Positions 16,519 to 24,362 of a DNA stretch of 31,226 nt are shown here, in pieces. Position 1 is the stretch's first letter. Each line of letters begins with the position of its first letter. The position numbers were made by a program, and so were the translations under genes. Origin of the DNA: Bacillota bacterium (GTDB lineage: Bacteria > Bacillota > Clostridia > DSM-8532); the NCBI GenBank assembly GCA_023415205.1, contig JAEZLR010000031.1, positions 1 through 31,226 of the forward strand, in the 5' to 3' direction. The notes under the pieces were generated by a model that worked only from the letters and a program-made list of their open reading frames with translations, was not told where the DNA came from and did not search any database.

Positions 16519-17487
16519 CTATAAGTTTTTCCTGATAATCAATCCAATCAACTTTTTAAATGCCGATTCCGGAAGTTTAAAGGCTATGATTTCAAAAAAC
16601 AGCGTAGGTTTATTATATTTTGTAAGGCGGAGCATTTTAAAAAAGGTGCCCCTTTTCCCCAGCGAATAATCATACCTAATTCTAACCTGTTCGATATATT
16701 CATCCAGAAACTCAGTGAGGGCTTGATGGCCGGAAAAGCGTGACCTGATGGATTCCAGCATCAGAACATGGTTACGTAGCCTGAGTTCACGGTAGGAATG
16801 TTTATCAGTAATCTCCTTTAAGACCCCGGTTTGGTTTTTGCCGTGCTGCCTGTATCGTACCAGGGGCTTGTCTACATAAGCTATGGTTCCGTTTACAGAT
16901 GCGCAAACCGCAAGCCAGCGATCATGCTGCATACCCAATTCAAAAGGAATTGCGGCTTTGGCAGTCTTAGCGTCTATTATCATACAGCATCCGCTAATAA
17001 AATTGCGAATCAGTATTCTCCGCCACAGCTCAAGCCCTTCAAAGTAATCAAATCTGCTTCTTACCTTTGTAATGCTTTCCGATACGTGCTTTCCGTCAGC
17101 ATCAATGATTGACATGTCGCTGTATGCCAGAAGCCCCTTCTTTTCAAGCATGGCTTCAACCAGACCGGATATTTTATTCTCCTCCCAGATATCGTCCTGG
17201 TCGCAATAGGCTAAGTAATCACCCTCAGCCTCTAAAGTTAAACGCTCAAAGGTTTTATTGCTGCCAAGGTTGGTTTGATTGCGTATAACCTTAAACGGAA
17301 ATCTAGTAATATGCTTTTCAATGATACTTTTTAGGTCGTCTATACCAATGGTTGATGAGCAATCATCACAAGCCAGCAGCTCGACGTTACTGTAATTCTG
17401 GCGGTTAAGGGAACTTAATAGTTCCTTCAGCCACAATATATCAGGGTTATAGGTGGCCAAAAGAATAGTGACCTTCGGCTCAAGCAT
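16519..17487 (-). CDS. Family 2 glycosyltransferase, probable rhamnosyltransferase
   Basis: 322 residues from the ATG at 17487, which overlaps the stop of the upstream gene (ATGCTTGA, 8 bases). An in-frame TTG at 17541 is rejected: it lies deep in the upstream gene and adds a basic tail before the GT2 fold begins at VTILLATYNP. LLACDDCSS and YCDQDDIWEENKI give the DxD-type metal site, and MQHDRWLAVCASVNG and VRYRQHGKNQTG match RgpB-like and other rhamnosyltransferases. With dTDP-rhamnose genes immediately downstream, rhamnose transfer is the best guess, from context. Cytoplasmic or membrane-associated. Confidence 0.88.
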   Translation of the reverse strand: MLEPKVTILLATYNPDILWLKELLSSLNRQNYSNVELLACDDCSSTIGIDDLKSIIEKHITRFPFKVIRNQTNLGSNKTFERLTLEAEGDYLAYCDQDDIWEENKISGLVEAMLEKKGLLAYSDMSIIDADGKHVSESITKVRSRFDYFEGLELWRRILIRNFISGCCMIIDAKTAKAAIPFELGMQHDRWLAVCASVNGTIAYVDKPLVRYRQHGKNQTGVLKEITDKHSYRELRLRNHVLMLESIRSRFSGHQALTEFLDEYIEQVRIRYDYSLGKRGTFFKMLRLTKYNKPTLFFEIIAFKLPESAFKKLIGLIIRKNL

Positions 17488-19279
17488 TTTTGGTCGGCCT
17501 TTCCTTTTTATTCTGACTATTGAGGGTGTAATTACACGCAAACCCCAACCCTAAAAACACCCAAAAAATCGGTGCAATGCCAACAACACTGTCGTTAAAA
17601 AGTCCCGCTGTCAAGTAACCGGAGACGGATAGAAATACCGCCATACCTGATAATGATAAAAAGGACTCATTGGTACTCTTAATGTAAAGCTTAATGCTTT
17701 GGATCATATAAAAGCCGATAAGGACAATAAAGGCGATGAGTGATGGAACACCGGTGTTGGCGGCGATCTGTAATAAAATATTATGGGGCTTGTCAACAAT
17801 CATCTGGGCAGTACCATACGCCCTTATTTTCCCTATATAATCCTCCTGGGGAAAGGCTACAGCATAGTTGTCAGGGCCATACCCCAGCAAGGCCGCATTT
17901 TTAATCATGGGCAGGGTTCTCGACCAGATGTAGCCCCGTGCAGAGCCTAATCGCTCTTTCCCCTCAAAGCCAAGAGTCTCAGGTTTATGGATGACATCGA
18001 CCTCTTCACCGTAATTCCCAATCAACTTAAAGGAATCGCTCCCTGCCTTAAGAACAATCTGGGAACTTCTATTGTTCATGGTGATAATGTCACCCTTCAG
18101 GGTGATGGAGTAATTTTCATAGGGTGCCTCAGTGAATTTGATATACTTTCCACCCTCAATATCAGTCATGTCATAATCTATAGCCAAATCAGCAGCATTG
18201 TAAAAATAAAGACGGGAGTCTTCACTCAATTTAATAATCAAAGTCTCTGTCATACTTTTGATAGAAACCTTACGTTCTTCAAAGATAATATCCTGAAGAT
18301 TATAATACTGTGTCTCATCTGATTGGGTGAATTCAGAGAGAATCCTCTGCGTAAGAACACCTTTTAAAGCAAAGTTTACACCAAAGAACAGAATAACAAC
18401 CCCTGCTGTAATGGCTGCGACGAGAAGCTTTCTCTTAAACAGATATTTTCTGAACAAAATGATAGCCAAGATAATTACCACAGCCACCCCTACCAAACCG
18501 GCACGGGAGCGGCTACCTAAAAGATTAATCGCAAGAAGAACCGTTAAAAGCGCAGATCCAATTTTTAGATAAAGCTTTTTTGAAACTATAAACCCAGTAA
18601 AAGCGACGGGAAGGGCGAGCGCCATATAGCTGCCAATATAATTTGAGTTACTGAAGGTTGAATACACAACGGACTTCTCAAATCGAATTTCCAGACTGTC
18701 CGCTATTTGCTGAAGCACTTTTGGGATAATTAAAGACTTTCCAAAACCTGACCTGTAAATATCCAAACCTATAAACTGAAATAACCCCACGATTCCAATA
18801 ATGGTGGCTGAAATCAAAAGCGCCCCAAATATAAAGCGAACCTGGGATTCAGCCTTAATCAAATTAAAGGTTATAAGCATGAGGGCCAGGTAACATAAAA
18901 GAGAGATCATGCCTTCGTAGCGGGCGACAAAACCGTTAATGGCAATATCCTTATTCTTTGAAAACAGTGTGGAAAGGATGATGAGCAACGCATAAGTAAA
19001 GGTTGGGATATAAATGAAGCTTTTCTTAATTTCAAGCTTTTTCACCAGCCCGTGGACAAAAAAGAAAGTAACCGCCAAGATCGTTCCAATCATTAACCAC
19101 TGGCTCTTATAGAAATTAAAAAAATCGGTGTAGGTTTCCTCGCCATACCAATTCTTGATTTCTATAGCACTTAGCATATCCAGCTTCAAAAAGACGATGA
19201 GGGGTACAACAGCTATCACAAAGGCAATGGGTAATATGTAAAAGTTGCTAGGTTTCTCTTGGATGAGCTTTTTAGACAT
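17480..19279 (-). CDS. O-antigen ligase / polymerase family membrane protein (Wzy_C) with large extracytoplasmic domain
   Basis: 599 residues with roughly a dozen membrane segments. Family signs are RYEGMISLLCYLALML, NSNYIGSYMALALPVAF, LLGSRSRAGLVG, and after the large loop GYGPDNYAVAFPQEDY and DKPHNILLQIAANTGVPSLIAF. Between about 310 and 450 lies an unusually long soluble, beta-rich segment (SQIVLKAGSDSFKLIGNYGEEVD) inserted before the conserved periplasm-side loop. It could transfer the completed polysaccharide to its carrier or polymerise lipid-linked repeats; the two activities share this family and cannot be told apart here. Ribosome site GAGG lies 7 bases before the ATG, and a weak promoter is seen upstream. 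Confidence 0.87.
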   Translation of the reverse strand: MSKKLIQEKPSNFYILPIAFVIAVVPLIVFLKLDMLSAIEIKNWYGEETYTDFFNFYKSQWLMIGTILAVTFFFVHGLVKKLEIKKSFIYIPTFTYALLIILSTLFSKNKDIAINGFVARYEGMISLLCYLALMLITFNLIKAESQVRFIFGALLISATIIGIVGLFQFIGLDIYRSGFGKSLIIPKVLQQIADSLEIRFEKSVVYSTFSNSNYIGSYMALALPVAFTGFIVSKKLYLKIGSALLTVLLAINLLGSRSRAGLVGVAVVIILAIILFRKYLFKRKLLVAAITAGVVILFFGVNFALKGVLTQRILSEFTQSDETQYYNLQDIIFEERKVSIKSMTETLIIKLSEDSRLYFYNAADLAIDYDMTDIEGGKYIKFTEAPYENYSITLKGDIITMNNRSSQIVLKAGSDSFKLIGNYGEEVDVIHKPETLGFEGKERLGSARGYIWSRTLPMIKNAALLGYGPDNYAVAFPQEDYIGKIRAYGTAQMIVDKPHNILLQIAANTGVPSLIAFIVLIGFYMIQSIKLYIKSTNESFLSLSGMAVFLSVSGYLTAGLFNDSVVGIAPIFWVFLGLGFACNYTLNSQNKKERPTKNA

Positions 19280-19313
19280 AACAGAACCTCACTTGAATGA
19301 CTTTATCCACTTA

Positions 19314-19342
19314 ATAGTATCATAAACGAAAAATGACGTAAA
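19314..19342 (-). promoter_or_regulatory. Possible promoter before the ligase gene
   Basis: Minus strand TTTACG (19337-19342), 17 bases, TACTAT (19314-19319) preceded by TGA, an extended -10 element. Each box matches at four positions. It is in the only sizeable gap (85 bases) between the two large gene groups; no clear terminator precedes it. Confidence 0.35.
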
Positions 19343-19364
19343 CCTTGAGGGGGGACTTAATCCC

Positions 19365-20576
19365 TTAGGTCATGAGGGCGAGCATGCCCTGAACATTCAC
19401 CCCTGTCATGATGACTAAAAACAGGATAAGGCCGACAACGAGGATCTTATCGATATGTCTGGGCGGCTTGTTGCCCTCCTTAGGCCGTAACAAGCAGGCG
19501 ACCAGAAGAATCTGGGCAAAGGCATGGTGAAGGGAGTAGAGAGAGCCCTCCTTTAATCCGTATTGAATCACCACATGAAGGCCCAGATTGAATAGGATGA
19601 CCATGAGGGGCGACAACAGCAGCCGGTTTTTTCTTGAGAAAATCCCCGCTGCCACCAGCAGAACTACCCATGCCCCGATCAGAAGAGTCAGATACCAAGG
19701 GGCCGACGGAATAAAGGAAACGGCCGAGCCCGGAAACTGATCAAAGGGTGAGGCATTCACCGTATCGATAAAAAACCAGGTGGATCCAAAAAGCGTATAC
19801 AGGCCATAACGGGCACATTCAATGATTGGGAACTTATCCCTGTAATTGGCGGGACTGCTTTGAAAGACATTCAGAACCTGGCTGTAAAAGATATCTCTTA
19901 CCGGAAGAAGGTAGATGGCTAAAAGGAGACCCAGAACACCTGATGCCCCAATAATCACCCGCTTGTAGAACTTGTCCTCGTAAAACAGGACCAGAAGCCC
20001 CCAGATAAAGATGTTGGTGATGGTGACCCCTCCTAAGAGTATGCCCATGATTACAACAGGCACGGGCTTCTTTTTAAGTATGAACCATTGGGTAAGAATA
20101 AGCAGTGCGCCGCTAAAAATATAGCTTTCGGCAATGAGGGTAAAAAGCAGGGACGCACAGGACAGGCCGTAGATCACGGTCAGAAGAACAGCATGCCATT
20201 CTTTGAGCTTGTAATGCACTGTAAGGGTCTTGTAAAGGTAAGCCAGGGCAACAACCTGAACCAGTATCTGAAACAAGATGACCAGCATGTAATGATGCTC
20301 CAGCGTTTTCCCCCCCAAGATAGCCCTTTCCGCTAAGGTGAAGTAATGACCAAAAGCCACCAGCAGAGGATGCTTGACAATCCTCCCGGTATCATCCAGC
20401 TCCGTAGAGTAAAAATGCTGGATATAGTAGGCATCGTCCATGGAAAAAAAGCGATCATTATGGGTGGCCTCATTGATTTTGTAGAGCCCTTGATTTTGAA
20501 GAACAGAGAAAAACGTTCCATACACCACGAGGAACAACAGTATAATGATGATCGGAAGGGTGTTCCGTCGGAGCAT
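19365..20576 (-). CDS. Polytopic membrane protein, GT-C glycosyltransferase-like
   Basis: 403 residues, mostly hydrophobic, about ten membrane segments. After the first segment comes an acidic loop, FFSMDDAYYIQHF (43-55; Asp47, Asp48), followed by KHPLL (68-72). An acidic loop after the first helix is where GT-C enzymes keep their catalytic Asp, and the helix plan fits, but I do not recognise the specific family. Ribosome site GGGAGG lies 5 bases before the ATG. Last gene of the tightly packed 28339-19365 group and 43 bases after the UbiA-like gene. It may use a lipid-phosphate sugar outside the membrane; this is inference. Confidence 0.65.
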   Translation of the reverse strand: MLRRNTLPIIIILLFLVVYGTFFSVLQNQGLYKINEATHNDRFFSMDDAYYIQHFYSTELDDTGRIVKHPLLVAFGHYFTLAERAILGGKTLEHHYMLVILFQILVQVVALAYLYKTLTVHYKLKEWHAVLLTVIYGLSCASLLFTLIAESYIFSGALLILTQWFILKKKPVPVVIMGILLGGVTITNIFIWGLLVLFYEDKFYKRVIIGASGVLGLLLAIYLLPVRDIFYSQVLNVFQSSPANYRDKFPIIECARYGLYTLFGSTWFFIDTVNASPFDQFPGSAVSFIPSAPWYLTLLIGAWVVLLVAAGIFSRKNRLLLSPLMVILFNLGLHVVIQYGLKEGSLYSLHHAFAQILLVACLLRPKEGNKPPRHIDKILVVGLILFLVIMTGVNVQGMLALMT

Positions 20577-20618
20577 GTTAACCTCCCCTAAGCTTCTCCA
20601 ATAAGGTTCAAGCTGGTA

Positions 20619-21482
20619 TTAATAAAACTTCCAAACAATGATAAGACAGCTTATGCCCCAAAGCATAAGATCGATAAGCAAGGGCTTATCCTTAAGGACG
20701 GTCACTTCTATATTGTCTCCCGGCTGACCTGAAAGCACTAAAAGCTGGTATCTGAACAGGCCGTAGATAACAAAAAGGACTGTGGCCATCATATAAGGGA
20801 TATCGGTAAAATACGCATACAGAGCATAAAGCACAATGCACAGGGCAAGGCAGATGGTAATCACCTGCTGTAAAAATGCGGAGGTATAGACGCCCAACGT
20901 CGCCTTATATTCTTTGGCGTTGTCCTTGAGGATATCCAGCTCGGATTTCCGCTTGTTGGCCGCCAGATAAAGGCAGAGGGCGGTGGTGCAAAGAAGAAGC
21001 CAGGAGGAGGCCTCAACCCCGATAATAACAGCCCCGGAAAGCACCCTTAACAGGAAGCCCGCAGCAATGGCCATGATGTCCAATATGGGCTGATTCTTAA
21101 GTACAAATGAGTAGAGTACCACCGTAATGATATAGGCTACAAGCACCAAAGTAAAACCAACTGACAGGTAAACGCTACAGGCAATGACCAATACAAGCAG
21201 AAGAATGGCCGCCGATAGCGCCTCCCCTACCTTTAACCGGCCTGAAGCAATGGGCCTCTTGCATTTTCTGGGGTGGAGCTTGTCCTTTTCCCTATCAATG
21301 ACGTCATTAATAATATAAACCGCTCCGGAGGCCAGGCTAAAAAGGATAAAGGCAATCAGCGAAAGTAAAATGGCCCTTGAGTCCATAAAGCTTTTCGAGA
21401 ACACAAGCGCAGCCAGAACAAAGGTGTTCTTTATCCACTGCTTGGGCCGCATGGTCTTAAGGATGTCATATAGCTTCTTCAT
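20619..21482 (-). CDS. UbiA-family decaprenyl-phosphate phosphoribosyltransferase-like enzyme
   Basis: 287 residues, about nine membrane helices. MRPKQWIKNTFV (11-22) and NDVIDREKDKLHP (59-71; Asn59, Asp60, Asp63, Asp67) followed by RKCKRPIASG are the first Asp-rich motif of the UbiA fold in the form typical of decaprenyl-phosphate phosphoribosyltransferases (Rv3806c group). The region LYLAANKRKSELDILK (about 172-187) is the second substrate block. Known members join PRPP to a polyprenyl phosphate, the first step to polyprenyl-P-arabinose or ribose donors. Its ATG overlaps the previous stop (ATGA, 4 bases), so it is translationally coupled to the GT-C-like gene. No epimerase pair (DprE1/DprE2) is visible in the window. 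Confidence 0.87.
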   Translation of the reverse strand: MKKLYDILKTMRPKQWIKNTFVLAALVFSKSFMDSRAILLSLIAFILFSLASGAVYIINDVIDREKDKLHPRKCKRPIASGRLKVGEALSAAILLLVLVIACSVYLSVGFTLVLVAYIITVVLYSFVLKNQPILDIMAIAAGFLLRVLSGAVIIGVEASSWLLLCTTALCLYLAANKRKSELDILKDNAKEYKATLGVYTSAFLQQVITICLALCIVLYALYAYFTDIPYMMATVLFVIYGLFRYQLLVLSGQPGDNIEVTVLKDKPLLIDLMLWGISCLIIVWKFY

Positions 21483-23035
21483 AAGCCCTTCCTTTCCATG
21501 GCGTAAAGGGTAAAGGTGCTGGTCTTGCTAAGTTCAGTGAGCACAAAATCCTCAGAAAGCATTTGAGGCGTATAAACCGTTGTGGAGGTTTCCTCGCCAA
21601 ACCAGATGATCACTTGCTTTTTATAGGAGTCGCTCTCCTTAAGGAAGGTCTCATAGCCATAGAGGGGAAGTCCAAAGGTTTTAGGAGGAAAATGGGACGC
21701 CTTGCCAGTGAGGAAATGCACGGCGGAAGGGTCATTGCTGTAGATCATATCACTGTCCGAAAAAAGCGGGGCTTGCGATAGAAAGCCATGCTTCTGCCAG
21801 TAGTCGGAATTAAAGCCTCCGGCTCCCTCCTGTACGGCCTTTTGGGTGGAGCCATACAATGCCAGCCCATTGGCAAAGAGAAAATACACCAGGAATAGGG
21901 AGACAAAACCACCCGTGACCCAGTGGGAAAGCTTTCTACGGGATCTTTCTTGCGCAAAAAGCGGAGAAAGCGCACTATCAAAGGCCAGCACCAGTAAACT
22001 AAGAAGGGGTACCATGACAGGGATCATATAGCGGTCGGAAACAGGATCAAAAGCCACTTTCGAGGCTGATATCGCCATATAGAGGGAGTAAAAGAGGCAG
22101 AACCCTGTCAGCGTCACTAACGCAGCCCTTGTATCCTTCTGTTTAATTATCTTGACAAGCACAAGCACTCCCAGAAGGGCTGCCACGAGAGCCAGGAGGG
22201 CTAGTCCCGCCCCGGTGAGGGGTTGTGCCTCCCTGACCGCCGGAAAAAGCCAGCCCGCTACGGTTTTTGCGGCCCTATAGATATTGGTGGAGAGGCTGAT
22301 GCCTGAGGGACTGCGCATACCCACCAGGGTTCCAGAAACCAGATAGTTGCGTATAATGTAAATCACCGTTGGTAATGAGGAGATAAAACCATAAAGGAAA
22401 GTCATCCCGATTTTATTTTTGATCCCCTTAATTCTGACCAGAAGGTATATACAGGCCACAGCGACCACCACTACACCAATATAGCGGGTCAAGCAGGCTA
22501 TGGCCGAGCATATGGCCATTAAAATCAAGGGCTTATTGGATTTTGGGTCAAAAAAATCATGGGTCAATAGAATATGAAAAACACAGGTGGTCATCAGAAT
22601 AAAAAGGGGCTCTGACCATACGTAGAAAGCCATGCGAAGCAATTGGAACGAAGAGAGGCACATTATGATAAAAAGGGTGGGCATCAATCTTTGCCGCGTT
22701 AGTCGTCCAATGGTACGGGAGCCGACCCATAATGCCAAGGCCATGACCAACCCGTTGAAATACTGTGAAAAAACCACCGGGTTAAGCCCTAGGGCTTCAG
22801 GAATAGCTAGTATGAGGGAGAACAGGGGGGGCCATTGAATAAATGGGCTGGTGTACCCGAAATACTGTAAACCCTGTCCATCCACAAGAGAGGAAGCCGA
22901 AAAAAGATAGGCCACCGTATCATGGGTTATTCCGGGTCCATATTTTCCCGTTCCAAGAACAATGATGATGAAACAGGCTGCGCATAAAAGTATATTGATA
23001 CCTTCCAAAACAGGTGCCTTCCTGTTGATTCCCAT
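21479..23035 (-). CDS. GT-C type glycosyltransferase-like membrane protein
   Basis: 518 residues with about twelve hydrophobic segments. The first loop holds THDTVAYLFSASSLVDG (37-53; Asp39 as candidate catalytic Asp) and FIQWPPLFSLILAIPEALG (65-83), the loop and WPPL layout of the dolichyl-phosphate-mannose/GT39-like group. A soluble C-terminal part starts near 400 (SDYWQKHGFLSQAPLF, MIYSNDPSAVHFLTGK). Ribosome site AGGAGG lies close to the ATG. It overlaps the UbiA-like gene, so use of a polyprenyl-phosphate pentose is a reasonable guess, not shown by sequence. Confidence 0.78.
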   Translation of the reverse strand: MGINRKAPVLEGINILLCAACFIIIVLGTGKYGPGITHDTVAYLFSASSLVDGQGLQYFGYTSPFIQWPPLFSLILAIPEALGLNPVVFSQYFNGLVMALALWVGSRTIGRLTRQRLMPTLFIIMCLSSFQLLRMAFYVWSEPLFILMTTCVFHILLTHDFFDPKSNKPLILMAICSAIACLTRYIGVVVVAVACIYLLVRIKGIKNKIGMTFLYGFISSLPTVIYIIRNYLVSGTLVGMRSPSGISLSTNIYRAAKTVAGWLFPAVREAQPLTGAGLALLALVAALLGVLVLVKIIKQKDTRAALVTLTGFCLFYSLYMAISASKVAFDPVSDRYMIPVMVPLLSLLVLAFDSALSPLFAQERSRRKLSHWVTGGFVSLFLVYFLFANGLALYGSTQKAVQEGAGGFNSDYWQKHGFLSQAPLFSDSDMIYSNDPSAVHFLTGKASHFPPKTFGLPLYGYETFLKESDSYKKQVIIWFGEETSTTVYTPQMLSEDFVLTELSKTSTFTLYAMERKGL

Positions 23036-23078
23036 ACTTCCTCCTAAGTTGCTTTTCTTCGGTAAAGTATACCATATG

Positions 23079-24362
23079 TCAACCTGCTTTTGTAGACTGC
23101 TGGTTGCTCCTATTTAAACCATCCGCAGGGAGACACTTGAGCTGGTAAACGGTGATGTAGATCGTAGCCAGAAAAGCCAACATATTCAGCAAAGCCAAAA
23201 ATATTGTAAGCCGCTCCAAAAACGGTAGCCACAAGGCCCGGGTTTCCTGATGGTTTGAAAAGTAAACCAAGCTGAAGTGGTTAACCGACGCAATAACCGA
23301 CAGAGCGGTGAAAAGACCTAAGAACCTTCTCTCCTTATAGATCACCATACATACGGCTGCCAAAAGAATCTGCACATAGTTATACCGCTCATGCATCCGG
23401 ACCGATAGCATGTAGATGCCGGAAAACCACAAAAGCAATAAGGCCGGCTTTGCAAGGCTTTGGGGATAGCGAAAATACAACCCCGCGAAGAACATCCCAA
23501 ACAAGGCCAACAAGATGATACTCAAGTTAAGATAGCTCAGCCCTCCAGGCAAAAGGCTAGAATCCGGCTTAAGATCCCCTTCCAGAAGAACCATAAGGTT
23601 TGGGGCCCGCTGGGAGGCGTAGCCATACTTTTTTGCGCCCCCCACATAAAGGCTGATCAACCAGGGCAGCCCCATGGTGATCAGGAAGGGCAGGATTATA
23701 GCAAGACAGAGAAAAAGACTCTTGATCCCGGCCTTGAGAAGGTCTCTACCCCTTTTGCTCCTCAACTGGGTCATCCATTCCAGAATAACCACTGGAAGCA
23801 AGAAGAGGCCCGTGGGCTTAAAGAGCACCAACAGCCCAAAGCTCACCATCATAAGGGTGAACCTTTCCCTGGCCATCCCCAGCAAGAAAAGGAGAACGAA
23901 ACAACCATAAAAGGCATCAGTTTGTCCCCATAGGGAGGAGTTGATGATCAAAACCGGGTTAAAAAGCAGAAGCAGGGCGGCAAAAAGTGCCTTCTGCCCT
24001 TGCCTCCGGCCCTTGGCAAAGCTTAAAACAACCGCAATCAGTAGCAGATCAAAGATCATGGAAGGAAGCTTTATGAGTACATAGTGAAGCTGAGTCTGTG
24101 AAGGATCTGTCAGACTCCGTATCGCCTTGCCTACCCCCGCCAGTATATAAAGATAAAGCGGCGGATAATCAGGAGGGGCCTTTTGATAATAGATACCCCA
24201 TAAATCCTTGGCGCCCTGGATGGCCCAGTTCCTGTAAAGATTAAGGTCTGAGAGAAAGCCCGGGTAGGAGAAAGCTATGATGAGCCTTAAGAGCAGGCCT
24301 AGCACCATGGCGCAAAGAAGTATCTGATTAACCCTGTTCTTCTCGGCCGTTTCAAGGGTCAT
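23079..24362 (-). CDS. GT-C type mannosyltransferase-like membrane protein
   Basis: 427 residues from the ATG at 24362, chosen because GGAGG lies 6 bases upstream; longer in-frame starts (up to 24443) sit inside the preceding gene and add a polar Arg-rich tail. The first loop has GFLSDLNLYRNWA (35-47; Asp39) and PPDYPPLYLYILAGVG (63-78); LFNPVLIINSSLWGQTDAFYG and RMHERYNYVQILLAAV follow, a pattern common in GT-C mannosyl- and glucosyltransferases. About ten membrane segments. The start overlaps the previous stop by 11 bases. It should glycosylate on the outer membrane face from a lipid-phosphate sugar. Confidence 0.8.
   Translation of the reverse strand: MTLETAEKNRVNQILLCAMVLGLLLRLIIAFSYPGFLSDLNLYRNWAIQGAKDLWGIYYQKAPPDYPPLYLYILAGVGKAIRSLTDPSQTQLHYVLIKLPSMIFDLLLIAVVLSFAKGRRQGQKALFAALLLLFNPVLIINSSLWGQTDAFYGCFVLLFLLGMARERFTLMMVSFGLLVLFKPTGLFLLPVVILEWMTQLRSKRGRDLLKAGIKSLFLCLAIILPFLITMGLPWLISLYVGGAKKYGYASQRAPNLMVLLEGDLKPDSSLLPGGLSYLNLSIILLALFGMFFAGLYFRYPQSLAKPALLLLWFSGIYMLSVRMHERYNYVQILLAAVCMVIYKERRFLGLFTALSVIASVNHFSLVYFSNHQETRALWLPFLERLTIFLALLNMLAFLATIYITVYQLKCLPADGLNRSNQQSTKAG

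Noticed and set aside
17488..17541. TTG start at 17541 for the GT2 gene
   Set aside because: It adds a basic segment before the fold and lies inside the ligase gene; the ATG at 17487 gives a standard GT2 N-terminus.
23050..23090. TTGACA on the minus strand near 23081-23086
   Set aside because: No -10 box at 16-18 bases; TATACT is only 5 bases away, and the sequence overlaps the stop region of the upstream gene.
23460..23933. Plus-strand open frame of 157 codons
   Set aside because: It is opposite the GT-C-like gene; polar low-complexity content and no ribosome site or promoter.
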